64,000 bases of DNA from Campylobacter concisus. GTDB lineage: Bacteria; Campylobacterota; Campylobacteria; Campylobacterales; Campylobacteraceae. The notes beneath the pieces are model-generated. The model worked only from the letters and a program-made list of their open reading frames with translations, made no database searches and was not told the DNA's origin. Where the stretch lies: NCBI RefSeq assembly GCF_003048535.1, contig NZ_PIRQ01000005.1, forward strand, positions 62,001 through 126,000, read 5' to 3'. How positions within the stretch are numbered: the first letter of the stretch is position 1; every line of letters begins with the position of its first letter. Of this stretch, positions 8,801 through 16,808 are shown one piece after another. Position numbers and translations under genes: made by a program.

Positions 8801-8806
8801 TAAAAT
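8801..8806 (+). promoter_or_regulatory. -10 box of nth, predicted leaderless start
   Basis: TAAAAT is followed by exactly six bases (ACGAAA) and then the nth ATG, so transcription should begin at or next to the A of the start codon. No Shine-Dalgarno sequence lies closer than AAGG, 12 bases upstream and inside the promoter. Confidence 0.5.
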
Positions 8807-8812
8807 ACGAAA

Positions 8813-9445
8813 ATGAGAACAAAAAAAGATATTTTAGAGATAAAAAGAAGACTTTTAGAAGAGTTTAAAGACGCCAAAAGTGAGCTTAAATTTAGAAATT
8901 TATATGAGCTACTTGTCTGTGTCATGCTCTCAGCCCAGTGCACCGACAAAAGAGTAAATTTAATAACTCCGGCTTTATTTGAAGCGTATAAAGATGTCTA
9001 TGAGCTAGCTAGCGCAAATTTAGCAAGCCTAAAACTAATGATAAACTCGTGCAGCTTTTTTAATAACAAGGCTGTAAATTTAATCAAAATGGCAAACAGC
9101 GTGGTTGAGCTTTATAACGGAGAAATTCCGCTTGATGAAGAGAAGCTAAAAGCGCTTGCTGGAGTTGGACAAAAGACCGCTCATGTCGTGCTTTTAGAAG
9201 CTACAAATGCAAATGTTATGGCTGTTGATACACACGTTTTTAGAGTGGCACACAGACTTGATCTTAGCCATGCAAAGACACCAGAAGCCACTGAAGCTGA
9301 TCTTAGCCATGCCTTTAAAACAGATCTTGGCAAGCTTCATCAAGCCATGGTGCTCTTTGGACGTTACACCTGTAAAGCCAAAAAACCGCTTTGCCATGAG
9401 TGTATTTTAAATGATCTTTGCAACAGCAAGGACAAGATTATTTAA
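8813..9445 (+). CDS. nth: Endonuclease III
   Basis: Base-excision-repair glycosylase/AP lyase that removes oxidised pyrimidines. 210 residues, the usual length. The helix-hairpin-helix motif LAGVGQKTAHVVL contains the catalytic lysine (GQKTA), the catalytic aspartate is in MAVDTHVFRV, and four cysteines spaced C-x6-C-x2-C-x5-C at the C-terminus bind the [4Fe-4S] cluster. It is divergent from peb4 and convergent with dsbD, overlapping it by 8 bases. The start lies 6 bases after a -10 box with no ribosome site, which suggests a leaderless transcript. Confidence 0.95.
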   Translation: MRTKKDILEIKRRLLEEFKDAKSELKFRNLYELLVCVMLSAQCTDKRVNLITPALFEAYKDVYELASANLASLKLMINSCSFFNNKAVNLIKMANSVVELYNGEIPLDEEKLKALAGVGQKTAHVVLLEATNANVMAVDTHVFRVAHRLDLSHAKTPEATEADLSHAFKTDLGKLHQAMVLFGRYTCKAKKPLCHECILNDLCNSKDKII

Positions 9446-11168
9446 TTTTCTCAAGCTTTGCTAGAAAATTTTTAGCATCTATAAAGCCGATAGTTCTAAG
9501 AAATTTTAGCTCATCGCCACCATTAAATAACAAGAGTGCAGGCGGATCAATAAGCCCAAAATTTCTTAGCATTTCATCATTTTGTGATCCACCATTTGTT
9601 ACATCGATACGAATAAGTGCAAAATTTGCCAAAGCATCTATAACACTACTATCTTTAAAAGTGATCTTTTCTATCTCTTTGCAGCTTACACACCAATCAG
9701 CATAAAAATCTACTAAAACGGGTTTGGTTGAGTTTTTTATTACCTCATTTAGTTCATCTAAATTTTTAACGGGATTAAATTTTAACGCACTATCACTTTT
9801 TGCCAAATTTAATCCAGAAAGTGGAGAAAAAGCCTCCTTTGAGCCCAAAAATGAACCAACTATTAGCATAACTGAATATATAAAAACCAAGATAAAAAAC
9901 GCTTTTTTAAACTTAGCCCAGCTTTGCCCTGCTACTTCAAATGCCCCAAAATAAACCGCCATAAAAACGCCTATAATGCCATATCCTAATAGCTCAAAAA
10001 ATTCTCCAAGCATACGTGCAAGGATCCAAACTGCCATGATGAGCATCAAAAAACCAAAGAATTTTTTCACTTCATCCATCCAACTACCAGGTTTTGGCAA
10101 AAGCTTTCCAGAGCTTAGCCCAATAATAAGTAGCGGCACGCCCATACCAAGCCCCATGACAAAAAGCATAATGCCACCATAAAAGATATTTCCACTTTGA
10201 GCGATATAAAGAAGCGCACCAGCTAATGGTGCTGCTACGCAAGGTGATACGATGAGAGCTGAGGCAAAGCCCATAATAAAAATTCCAACATAGCCTGAGC
10301 TATTTTGCGATTTTTTACTTATCAAATTTTCAAATTTTGCTGGCAATTTTATATCATAAAATCCAAACATACTAAAGCTTAAAATGACAAAAATGGCTGC
10401 AAAAGCGCCAAGCACATAGATGTTTTGCAAAGCTCCTGCGATACCAAAGCCAAGTAGGCTAGCTGCCACTCCAGCTAGTGCGTAAGCCAGGCTCATCGCG
10501 ACAACATAGATAAATGATAATAAAAAGCCTTTTTTTGCATTTAAATTAGCACCTTTTGAGACGATTATGCTTGAAAGTATCGGTATCATCGGAAAGACGC
10601 AAGGTGTTAGTGAAAGCAAGAGACCATAACCAAAAAAAGTAAGAAGCGAGATAAAGAAATTTTTATCTCCAAGCCCATTTGCGATATCTTGCTCGCTAGA
10701 AAATTCTTCAGCAAAGCTGTCGGTATCGCTTTTTTGCTCTTTTTTAAAAGTGGCGATGCCAAATTTCCCAGCTTGGTCAGTTATCTCATAAATTTTACTT
10801 TGCGGACGATAGCAAATGCCGTTTTTAGCACAGCCTTGATAGTTAATGTCAAGTATTGCTTTGCCATTTGAAAGATTTTCTTTTACTAAATTTAATGGGA
10901 TAAAAATCGAAAAATCTTTTGGATAAATTTCATATTCTCCCGTATTTTCACTACTTGGCAAATTTAATAGCTCATTTATCTTTTTGCCAGCTAGTTTAAT
11001 CTCAAAACTCTCTTTATAAAGATAGATATTTTCACCAAAGTTAAACTTCACTTCAACATTTTGACTATCAACACTTGGAGTTAAAACAAAGGCTTTACTA
11101 ACATCTAAAACTTCGGCAAAAAGCGAGCCTGCAAATAAAATAAGCGAAAAAAGAAATTTTAAAAACAT
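9438..11168 (-). CDS. dsbD: Thiol:disulfide interchange protein DsbD
   Basis: Inner-membrane reductase that carries electrons from cytoplasmic thioredoxin to periplasmic thiol proteins, including cytochrome c maturation factors. 576 residues. Order: signal peptide (1-18), periplasmic alpha domain (to about 150) with the cysteine pair in GCAKNGICYRP, eight membrane helices (about 170-440) with conserved cysteines in LTPCVFPMIP and SPCVAAPLAG, and a C-terminal thioredoxin-like domain (about 460-576) with the active site WCVSC. All six redox cysteines are present. Its 3' end overlaps the end of nth on the other strand. Confidence 0.94.
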   Translation of the reverse strand: MFLKFLFSLILFAGSLFAEVLDVSKAFVLTPSVDSQNVEVKFNFGENIYLYKESFEIKLAGKKINELLNLPSSENTGEYEIYPKDFSIFIPLNLVKENLSNGKAILDINYQGCAKNGICYRPQSKIYEITDQAGKFGIATFKKEQKSDTDSFAEEFSSEQDIANGLGDKNFFISLLTFFGYGLLLSLTPCVFPMIPILSSIIVSKGANLNAKKGFLLSFIYVVAMSLAYALAGVAASLLGFGIAGALQNIYVLGAFAAIFVILSFSMFGFYDIKLPAKFENLISKKSQNSSGYVGIFIMGFASALIVSPCVAAPLAGALLYIAQSGNIFYGGIMLFVMGLGMGVPLLIIGLSSGKLLPKPGSWMDEVKKFFGFLMLIMAVWILARMLGEFFELLGYGIIGVFMAVYFGAFEVAGQSWAKFKKAFFILVFIYSVMLIVGSFLGSKEAFSPLSGLNLAKSDSALKFNPVKNLDELNEVIKNSTKPVLVDFYADWCVSCKEIEKITFKDSSVIDALANFALIRIDVTNGGSQNDEMLRNFGLIDPPALLLFNGGDELKFLRTIGFIDAKNFLAKLEKIK

Positions 11169-11234
11169 ACTAATCCTTGCTAAATTAAAAAAGATGATTT
11201 TAGTCTAAATTCTTAAATTTATTCTATTTTATTG

Positions 11235-11240
11235 TAAAAT
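11235..11240 (+). promoter_or_regulatory. -10 box of ppk2
   Basis: TAAAAT preceded by TTG and followed by CG, 33 bases before the ATG. The predicted leader contains AAAGGAG. Confidence 0.5.
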
Positions 11241-11273
11241 CGTGAAAATATGTGAAATTTTAAAGGAGCAAAG

Positions 11274-12083
11274 ATGTCAAAAGACAAAAAACACCAAAAA
11301 AGCGAGAAACTTGGCTATGAGGAAGAGCTTAGACTACTTCAAATTGAACTTTTAAAATTTCAAAATTACGTAAAAGAAAAAGGCCTTAGAGTACTTATGC
11401 TAATGGAAGGGCGCGACGCAGCTGGTAAAGGCGGAACAATAAAACGCCTAACTGAGCATCTAAATCCAAGAGGTTGCCGTATAGTGGCGCTTGCTAAGCC
11501 AAGTGATGTCGAAAAAACACAGTGGTATTTTCAAAGATATGTGACTCATCTACCAAGTGCTGGAGAGATCGTGATCTTTGATAGAAGCTGGTACAATAGA
11601 GCTGGTGTTGAGCCAGTGATGGGCTTTTGCACGCAAGCAGAGCATAAGGAATTTTTACGTGAAGTGCCAAAATTTGAAGAGATGATCATAAACTCTGGCA
11701 TAATTTTCTTTAAAATTTATCTTTCAATCACAAAAGATGAGCAGAAAAAACGCTTCAAAGAGAGGCAGAATGATCCGCTAAAACAGTTTAAAATTTCACC
11801 CGTTGATCAAAAAGCACAAGAACTTTGGGATCAGTACTCTATCGCTAAATATTCTATGCTTCTTGCCTCTCACAATAGCATCTCACCATGGGTCATCGTC
11901 TCAAGCGATAATAAAAAAGAAGCTAGGCTAAATGTCTTTAAATTTATCCTAAGTCACGTTGAATATCCAAAAAAGATAAATGACTACTTGGAATTTGACA
12001 AAAACGTCGTAAGAGACGGAAGTGAAGAGATAAAACGTATAGAAGAAGGGCTGAATAAAGATAAGTTAAAGAGTATCGATTAA
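11274..12083 (+). CDS. ppk2: Polyphosphate kinase 2
   Basis: Class I PPK2, transferring phosphate between polyphosphate and nucleoside diphosphates; family members favour polyP-driven GTP/ATP formation. 269 residues, single domain. The Walker A loop is EGRDAAGKGGTIKR (about 45-58), the lid/Walker B region is FDRSWYNRAGVEPVMGF (about 101-117), and KRFKERQNDPLKQFKIS is the arginine-rich substrate region. The ATG follows AAAGGAGCAAAG. In C. jejuni, ppk2 also follows dsbD and affects survival and virulence. The gene stands alone and ends at a stem-loop shared with the convergent membrane-protein gene. Confidence 0.95.
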   Translation: MSKDKKHQKSEKLGYEEELRLLQIELLKFQNYVKEKGLRVLMLMEGRDAAGKGGTIKRLTEHLNPRGCRIVALAKPSDVEKTQWYFQRYVTHLPSAGEIVIFDRSWYNRAGVEPVMGFCTQAEHKEFLREVPKFEEMIINSGIIFFKIYLSITKDEQKKRFKERQNDPLKQFKISPVDQKAQELWDQYSIAKYSMLLASHNSISPWVIVSSDNKKEARLNVFKFILSHVEYPKKINDYLEFDKNVVRDGSEEIKRIEEGLNKDKLKSID

Positions 12084-12098
12084 AGAATTTTTAACTTC

Positions 12099-12129
12099 TA
12101 GCTGGCGATTTACTTAAATTTGCTAGCTA
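12099..12129. terminator. Stem-loop between convergent ppk2 and membrane-protein gene
   Basis: TAGCTGGCGA and TTGCTAGCTA form a 10-bp stem with two G-U pairs and an 11-base loop, followed by AATTTTT on the plus strand. It probably terminates ppk2 and may act on the minus strand too. Confidence 0.6.
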
Positions 12130-12134
12130 AATTT

Positions 12135-12566
12135 TTAAGCCCACCACATTACTTTTGCTAAAATGACCATTATCAGGCAAAGCACTAGAGCTATTAAATG
12201 TGAAAATTTACCAAATGGATCAGGCTTTTTTAAAATAACGACATTAAAAACAGAGATAAAAGTTACAAGGCACATTATGAGTAAAACAGAAATTTTTACA
12301 AGCAGTAGCTTTTGAAAGTTGCTTTGCCACCAGCCGAGCTCACCTCCAAAATAGTCTTTTGCCATATAAGCGCCACTTATTAAAAGCAATAAAAATGCTG
12401 TGCCAAAAACCTTTGCGCTGCCTTTTGTGTAGGCCTTTTTAACTATTTCAAGGGTTTTAGCATCAACCGTTTTTTTAGCAAACGGATATATGCAAACATC
12501 GAAAAATACGTATCCTATAAATACAATGGCACAAATTAAATGAGTAATCAGAAAAAATAAGTACAT
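12135..12566 (-). CDS. Four-helix integral membrane protein, CopD-like
   Basis: The 143-residue protein has four predicted membrane helices (about 3-23, 50-70, 87-108 and 120-141). A histidine sits in helix 1 (LITHLICAIVF) and another at the start of helix 4 (FSHLIALVL), an arrangement found in small haem- or copper-associated membrane proteins of the CopD/UPF0093 type. That assignment is weak and rests on topology plus histidines. The start ATG follows AAAAAGGCAAAAA. It is convergent with ppk2 and separate from the heat-shock genes, having its own TATAAT-like upstream sequence. Function not known. Confidence 0.6.
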   Translation of the reverse strand: MYLFFLITHLICAIVFIGYVFFDVCIYPFAKKTVDAKTLEIVKKAYTKGSAKVFGTAFLLLLISGAYMAKDYFGGELGWWQSNFQKLLLVKISVLLIMCLVTFISVFNVVILKKPDPFGKFSHLIALVLCLIMVILAKVMWWA

Positions 12567-12661
12567 TTTTTTGCCTTTTTGTTTGGCATTATATAAATTT
12601 TAACTATTTAAACTGCTTATTTTGAATCAATCTTAAGAATTTATGAAGATAAATTTATAAA

Positions 12662-12685
12662 AGAGCAAGGCAAGCGCCCTGCTCT
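12662..12685 (-). terminator. Terminator of the hrcA-grpE-dnaK operon
   Basis: On the minus strand AGAGCAGGGC/GCCTTGCTCT form a 10-bp stem (one G-U pair) with a GCTT tetraloop, followed by TTTTAT, 7 bases after the dnaK stop. Confidence 0.85.
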
Positions 12686-12692
12686 AGGAATT

Positions 12693-14567
12693 TTACTCGA
12701 CTTCAGCGTCTATTACGTCGTCGTCTTTTTTGTTGTTTCCGCCGTTTGCTCCAGCATTTTCATCTTTTTTATACATAGCTTCTGCTAGTTTGTGGCTAGC
12801 TTTGCTTAGAGCTTCTACTTTAGCATCGATCTGCTCTTTTGAAGAATTTTCATCTTTTAAGACCTCTTTTAGATCATTTAACGCAGCTTCGATGTTACTT
12901 CTATCTTCAGCTGGGACCTTCTCGCCAAGCTCGCTCATGCTCTTTTCGGTTTGATGAACTAGTGCGTCAGCTTGGTTTCTAGCTTCAACTGCGTCTTTGC
13001 GCTTTTTGTCCTCTTCTTTGTGAAGCTCAGCATCTTTTACCATGTTGTTTATCTCTTCTTCGCTTAAGCCGCTTGATCCAGAGATAGTGATGTTTTGAGC
13101 TTTGCCAGTTGCTTTATCTTTTGCTGAAACGGTTAAAATTCCGTTTGCGTCGATGTCAAACTCAACTTCGATTTGAGGTACGCCTCTTGGAGCTGCTGGG
13201 ATGCCTTCGAGGTTAAAATTTCCAAGTGATTTATTATCCCTTGCAAACTCACGCTCGCCTTGTAAAACCATGATAGTAACGGCACTTTGGTTATCTTCAG
13301 CAGTTGAGAAAACTTGGCTTTTCTTAGTTGGTATGGTTGTACCTTTTTCGATGATCTTTGTCATCACGCCGCCAAGTGTTTCGATACCAAGGCTAAGTGG
13401 AGTTACGTCAAGAAGTAGCACATCTTTTACGTCACCTTTTATAACCGCACCTTGGATAGCAGCACCGATGGCCACGACCTCATCTGGATTTACACTCTTA
13501 TTTAGCTCTTTACCAAATGCTTTTTTGACCTCTTCTTGAACTAGTGGTACACGAGTTGAACCACCGACCATTACGACCTCTTTGATGTCGCTTTTATTTA
13601 AACCAGCGTCTTTTGTTACCTCGTTTATCTTAGTGATAGTCTCGCCCACAAGTGAGTCGATCATGCCCTCAAATTTAGCACGAGTTAGCTTTTTAACAAG
13701 GTGTTTTGGGCCAGTCGCATCAGCTGTGATAAATGGTAAATTTATCTCAGTCTCTTGAGCTGAGCTTAGCTCTTTTTTAGCATTTTCAGCAGCTTCTTTT
13801 AAGCGTTGGAGTGCCATGATATCGCCTTTTAAATCGATACCATTTTCGTTTTTAAACTCGCTTACTAGCCAGTCAATGATCTTGTTATCAAAGTCATCGC
13901 CACCCAAGAATGCGTTACCGCCAGTTGCCAAAACCTCAACGATATTATCACCAGTTTCTAGCACTGTAACGTCAAATGTACCACCACCTAGGTCGTAAAC
14001 TAAAATTTTCTCAGCCTCTTTTTTATCAAGACCATACGCAAGTGCCGCAGCTGTTGGCTCGTTGATGATGCGAAGTACGTTAAGACCAGCGATCGTTCCA
14101 GCCTCTTTTGTAGCTTTTCTTTGACTATCGTTAAAGTACGCAGGCACTGTGATAACCGCATCTGTTACCTTCTCGCCAAGATATGCTTCAGCATCTTCTT
14201 TTAGCTTGATAAGAATTTTTGCCGAAATTTCTTGTGGAGTGTAAACCTTTCCAGCGATCTCAACAGCGCAAGCACCATTTCTATCTACGACATGGTATGG
14301 CAAGCGAGCCTTTGCCTCTTCAGCGTTTTTCTCACTACTCATTAGGCCCATGATACGTTTGATCGAGTAGATCGTTTTCTCAGGGTTCGTAACCGCTTGA
14401 CGTTTTGCTACGTCACCTACTAGAATTTCACCCTTGTCTGTAAAAGCAACGACCGATGGAGTCGTGTTTTTACCCTCTTTGTTTGGGATCACCTTGCTCT
14501 CGCCACGTTCAAAAACGCTCACACAAGAGTTTGTTGTACCTAAGTCTATACCTATAACTTTTGACAT
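12693..14567 (-). CDS. dnaK: Molecular chaperone DnaK (Hsp70)
   Basis: ATP-driven Hsp70 chaperone of 624 residues. The N-terminal actin-like ATPase has [12 protein letters not shown] (about 5-16), [17 protein letters not shown] and the phosphate-2 loop [13 protein letters not shown]. The substrate-binding domain begins after the conserved linker [19 protein letters not shown] (about 385-403), and the protein ends in an acidic tail, [10 protein letters not shown]. The ATG follows AAAAGGAAAGAG, 35 bases after grpE. It is the last gene of hrcA-grpE-dnaK, followed by a strong terminator. dnaJ is not next to it, so the full chaperone set is not one operon here. Confidence 0.98.
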   Translation of the reverse strand: MSKVIGIDLGTTNSCVSVFERGESKVIPNKEGKNTTPSVVAFTDKGEILVGDVAKRQAVTNPEKTIYSIKRIMGLMSSEKNAEEAKARLPYHVVDRNGACAVEIAGKVYTPQEISAKILIKLKEDAEAYLGEKVTDAVITVPAYFNDSQRKATKEAGTIAGLNVLRIINEPTAAALAYGLDKKEAEKILVYDLGGGTFDVTVLETGDNIVEVLATGGNAFLGGDDFDNKIIDWLVSEFKNENGIDLKGDIMALQRLKEAAENAKKELSSAQETEINLPFITADATGPKHLVKKLTRAKFEGMIDSLVGETITKINEVTKDAGLNKSDIKEVVMVGGSTRVPLVQEEVKKAFGKELNKSVNPDEVVAIGAAIQGAVIKGDVKDVLLLDVTPLSLGIETLGGVMTKIIEKGTTIPTKKSQVFSTAEDNQSAVTIMVLQGEREFARDNKSLGNFNLEGIPAAPRGVPQIEVEFDIDANGILTVSAKDKATGKAQNITISGSSGLSEEEINNMVKDAELHKEEDKKRKDAVEARNQADALVHQTEKSMSELGEKVPAEDRSNIEAALNDLKEVLKDENSSKEQIDAKVEALSKASHKLAEAMYKKDENAGANGGNNKKDDDVIDAEVE

Positions 14568-14602
14568 CTCTTTCCTTTTTATTAGATTTTATTTTTATAA
14601 AT

Positions 14603-15145
14603 TTAGTTTGCTACACTGACCATAGCTGGGCGCAAAACCCTACCATTTATCAAATAGCCTTTTTGTAAAGCCTGCACGATCTGACCACTCTCTTTCTCCT
14701 CGCTATCGACCCTTAATACCGCATTATGAACATTTGGATCAAACTCAGTGTCAGTAGAGATCTCGACCACACCATGCTTTTCAAAACATTTTTTAAATTG
14801 ATTTATAGTTATCAAAACACCTTCTTTTATCTTTTTGGCAAATTCATCATCCTCTGGGTCAAAATTTGCTGCCATTTCAAGCGCATCAATAACCGGAAGC
14901 AAGTCCCTAGCAAATTTCTCATTTGCAAAATTTGCAATGTCTGACTTCTCTTTTTCATAACGCTTTTTCATGTTTTCAAACTCAGCATTTGCTCTATAAT
15001 ATTTATCAGTGATCTCGCCAAGTTCTTTTTCGAGCTTTTCAACCTTTGAAATATCACCAAGTGCGTCAAAATTTACGCTATCACTAGCTAGCTCTTGCAC
15101 AGGTTCAGTTTCCGGTGTGTTTTGTTCTTTTATTTCCTCGCTCAC
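14603..15145 (-). CDS. grpE: Nucleotide exchange factor GrpE
   Basis: Releases ADP from DnaK. 180 residues: an acidic disordered N-terminus (1-35), a long helical region (about 35-95) for dimerisation, and the beta-rich DnaK-binding head with the signature FEKHGVVEISTDTEFDPNVHNAV (given here as landmarks at about 118-140). The start is GTG: AAGGAGG lies 5 bases upstream, and the GTGA overlaps the hrcA stop TGA, showing translational coupling. The next codons (S-E-E-I-K-E) give a normal GrpE N-terminus. Confidence 0.95.
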   Translation of the reverse strand: MSEEIKEQNTPETEPVQELASDSVNFDALGDISKVEKLEKELGEITDKYYRANAEFENMKKRYEKEKSDIANFANEKFARDLLPVIDALEMAANFDPEDDEFAKKIKEGVLITINQFKKCFEKHGVVEISTDTEFDPNVHNAVLRVDSEEKESGQIVQALQKGYLINGRVLRPAMVSVAN

Positions 15146-15936
15146 GCGGCCTCCTTTATTAGATTTAGAAATTTCACATAGTCAGTATAAATACTGCCAG
15201 CACAGATCATCTGAGATTCACTACCAAGGTAGTTTGCATTAAATTTAAGACCCATAAAATTTTCATCAAACATAGGAGAAAATGTAAGTTTTTCATCCAT
15301 TTGCAGACTAAAACTTGGGTCAAAAACCATCTTAAAACGTCTATCCTTAAACATATCAAAGGCTAAAATTTCATTTTCTTGGAAGTAGATTTTAGTCCTT
15401 TTCAGCTCTCTTATTTTACTTTTTAGTTCGCTTAAACCAACTTGAGAGCAGATAAGCTCAAGTTTGTTTAAACTAACTCCAGCAAGATTACTTAAAAATT
15501 TATACGTCCTAGCATCAAATTTAATAACGATCTCATCTTCGCCAAAATTTAAGATCATATATCTATCGTTTAAATTTAAAATTTCTAGCAACTCCTTATC
15601 GATCGTGCCAAAAATCATACAATAAAGCTCAAATTCATCGCATAACTTTTTCAGTTCTTCGGCATCATTTATCTCCAGATTTATATCACTTATAGTAAAA
15701 ATTTCACTCCAATACCTTCTCATCGCAGCGATTGTTGGTATCCGACCGCCACTTATATGAAGCTTGGTGATCTCGCCTTCGTCTGAAAGCTTTTTAAAAT
15801 AAACACGTATCGTAGAAGCCGGAATAGCCGCGCTCATACGAGAGCCAAGCTCATTTGAACCAATAGGTATATTGTCCTGCAAATAAGCCTCGATGATAGA
15901 ATTTAGTATCAAATCACGTTTATTTGTTTTACTCAC
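15142..15936 (-). CDS. hrcA: Heat-inducible transcription repressor HrcA
   Basis: Repressor that binds CIRCE operators and responds to temperature through chaperone availability. About 264 residues, somewhat short for the family. The N-terminal winged helix reads IPIGSNELGSRM, IPASTIRVYFKKLSDEG and LHISGGRIPT; a GAF-like core follows. I prefer the GTG ending at 15936, since AAAGAG lies 8 bases upstream; an in-frame GTG at 15945 lies inside the CIRCE element. The gene leads grpE and dnaK, so it represses its own operon. In campylobacters HspR also controls heat-shock genes; I did not find an HspR (HAIR) site here. Confidence 0.93.
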   Translation of the reverse strand: MSKTNKRDLILNSIIEAYLQDNIPIGSNELGSRMSAAIPASTIRVYFKKLSDEGEITKLHISGGRIPTIAAMRRYWSEIFTISDINLEINDAEELKKLCDEFELYCMIFGTIDKELLEILNLNDRYMILNFGEDEIVIKFDARTYKFLSNLAGVSLNKLELICSQVGLSELKSKIRELKRTKIYFQENEILAFDMFKDRRFKMVFDPSFSLQMDEKLTFSPMFDENFMGLKFNANYLGSESQMICAGSIYTDYVKFLNLIKEAA

Positions 15937-15938
15937 TT

Positions 15939-15965
15939 TTAGCACTCTTTCTTTTTAATTGCTAA
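15939..15965. promoter_or_regulatory. CIRCE operator for HrcA
   Basis: TTAGCACTC, nine bases, then AATTGCTAA. The consensus is TTAGCACTC-N9-GAGTGCTAA, so the left arm is perfect and the right arm matches 7 of 9. It lies between the -10 box and the hrcA ribosome site, overlapping the predicted transcription start. Confidence 0.85.
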
Positions 15966-15969
15966 GTGG

Positions 15970-15998
15970 ATTATACAACTTTAGTTTATTAATGTCAA
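15970..15998 (-). promoter_or_regulatory. Consensus sigma-70 promoter of hrcA-grpE-dnaK
   Basis: On the minus strand TTGACA (15998-15993), a 17-base spacer and TATAAT (15975-15970). A perfect -35 is unusual in Campylobacter, where this element is mostly absent. Transcription would begin near 15963, inside the CIRCE element. Confidence 0.85.
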
Positions 15999-16271
15999 GT
16001 ATTTAAGTTAAAATAATTTATTTATGTATCTTTAGTCTATATAACTAAGCTTATTTAATATTAATTGTATAAGCATTTCCGAAAATAAAATTACAAAAAA
16101 TAATTAAACAAATTTAAAAGTCTTTTATATTGCCTCTATGTTCTAATGTTTTTATATGTTTTTACGTATTAATATAATGTTTTATAGTATAATATATAAT
16201 ATATTTTAATTTATTTATACGTATTACTATTATTTATATATTATTTTATGTATATTTAATAAAATAATCCG
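15999..16271. other. Long AT-rich intergenic region with an imperfect 20-base direct repeat
   Basis: No gene is visible. Apart from scattered TATAAT-like words, it holds two similar 20-base segments, 16159-16178 and 16214-16233, that share the core TACGTATTA and lie 55 bases apart. They precede the HTH gene at 16284 and could be its operator sites. AT-rich composition makes chance similarity possible. Confidence 0.35.
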
Positions 16272-16277
16272 TATAAT
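16272..16277 (+). promoter_or_regulatory. -10 box of the HTH gene, predicted leaderless start
   Basis: Perfect TATAAT (context CGTATAATAC) followed by six bases and then the ATG at 16284. Transcription should begin at the start codon itself. No purine-rich ribosome site is present. Confidence 0.6.
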
Positions 16278-16283
16278 ACTTTA

Positions 16284-16529
16284 ATGATTGAAACAAGTGA
16301 TATATTTAATTTGCTTCATAATGCAGTTGAGGCAAAAAATATCGGTAAGAAAATTTCACAGGCAAAAATGGCAGAAGAGCTTGGTGTGCCAATGAGAACG
16401 TATCAAGATTGGAGGCTTGGCAACTCAAAGCCACAAGCTGCTGCTGCAGTTTGCAAACTTCTTTGTGAGCTTGACGACGATGAAATATTATTTGTTATCA
16501 ATAAGATGAGAAAGTTATTAGGAAAATAG
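16284..16529 (+). CDS. Small helix-turn-helix (XRE-like) DNA-binding protein
   Basis: The 81-residue protein consists of almost nothing but one helix-turn-helix domain: KISQAKMAEELGVPMRTYQDWRLGNSKPQ (recognised at about 23-51) reads as helix 2, turn and recognition helix, and a helical tail (about 52-80) could dimerise. Size and layout suggest an autoregulated switch or antitoxin-like regulator. It faces away from hrcA across AT-rich DNA. A perfect TATAAT sits 6 bases before the ATG, so the mRNA is probably leaderless. A 57-residue ORF follows with no gap. I do not know the targets. Confidence 0.75.
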   Translation: MIETSDIFNLLHNAVEAKNIGKKISQAKMAEELGVPMRTYQDWRLGNSKPQAAAAVCKLLCELDDDEILFVINKMRKLLGK

Positions 16530-16703
16530 ATGGAAAATTTGACACAAAAAGAGAGAATAGACCTTGAGAGCGTGTTTGCAGCTATCTGCACTAAGAAAGA
16601 GCCTAAATTTTTAGGTTTCTATAAAGACTTTTACTCGAGTGCGATTTTAAAATTTTACGTAGTTAAAGACAGAATTAAAAAAATAAGAATCAAGAAAAAT
16701 TAG
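16530..16703 (+). CDS. Small basic protein of 57 residues, unknown function
   Basis: The ATG is the first base after the TAG of the HTH gene, and AGGAAAA at 16520-16526 gives it a ribosome site, so the two are probably translated from one transcript. The peptide begins MENLTQKERIDLESVF, has a middle with KEPKFLGFYKDFY, and ends in a strongly basic tail (KDRIKKIRIKKN). There is no signal peptide or membrane helix. The coupling with an HTH protein resembles two-gene regulatory or toxin-antitoxin cassettes, but nothing in the sequence shows toxicity. It resembles no family that I recognise. Confidence 0.6.
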   Translation: MENLTQKERIDLESVFAAICTKKEPKFLGFYKDFYSSAILKFYVVKDRIKKIRIKKN

Positions 16704-16808
16704 TTTTATATTATTTGAGTAGAAAAATATTTTTTACTGCATTTAAAGATTAATAATTTAGATAAATTCTCCTTAAATATTGACTTTATTTAAAGAGAAT
16801 TTGCCGAC

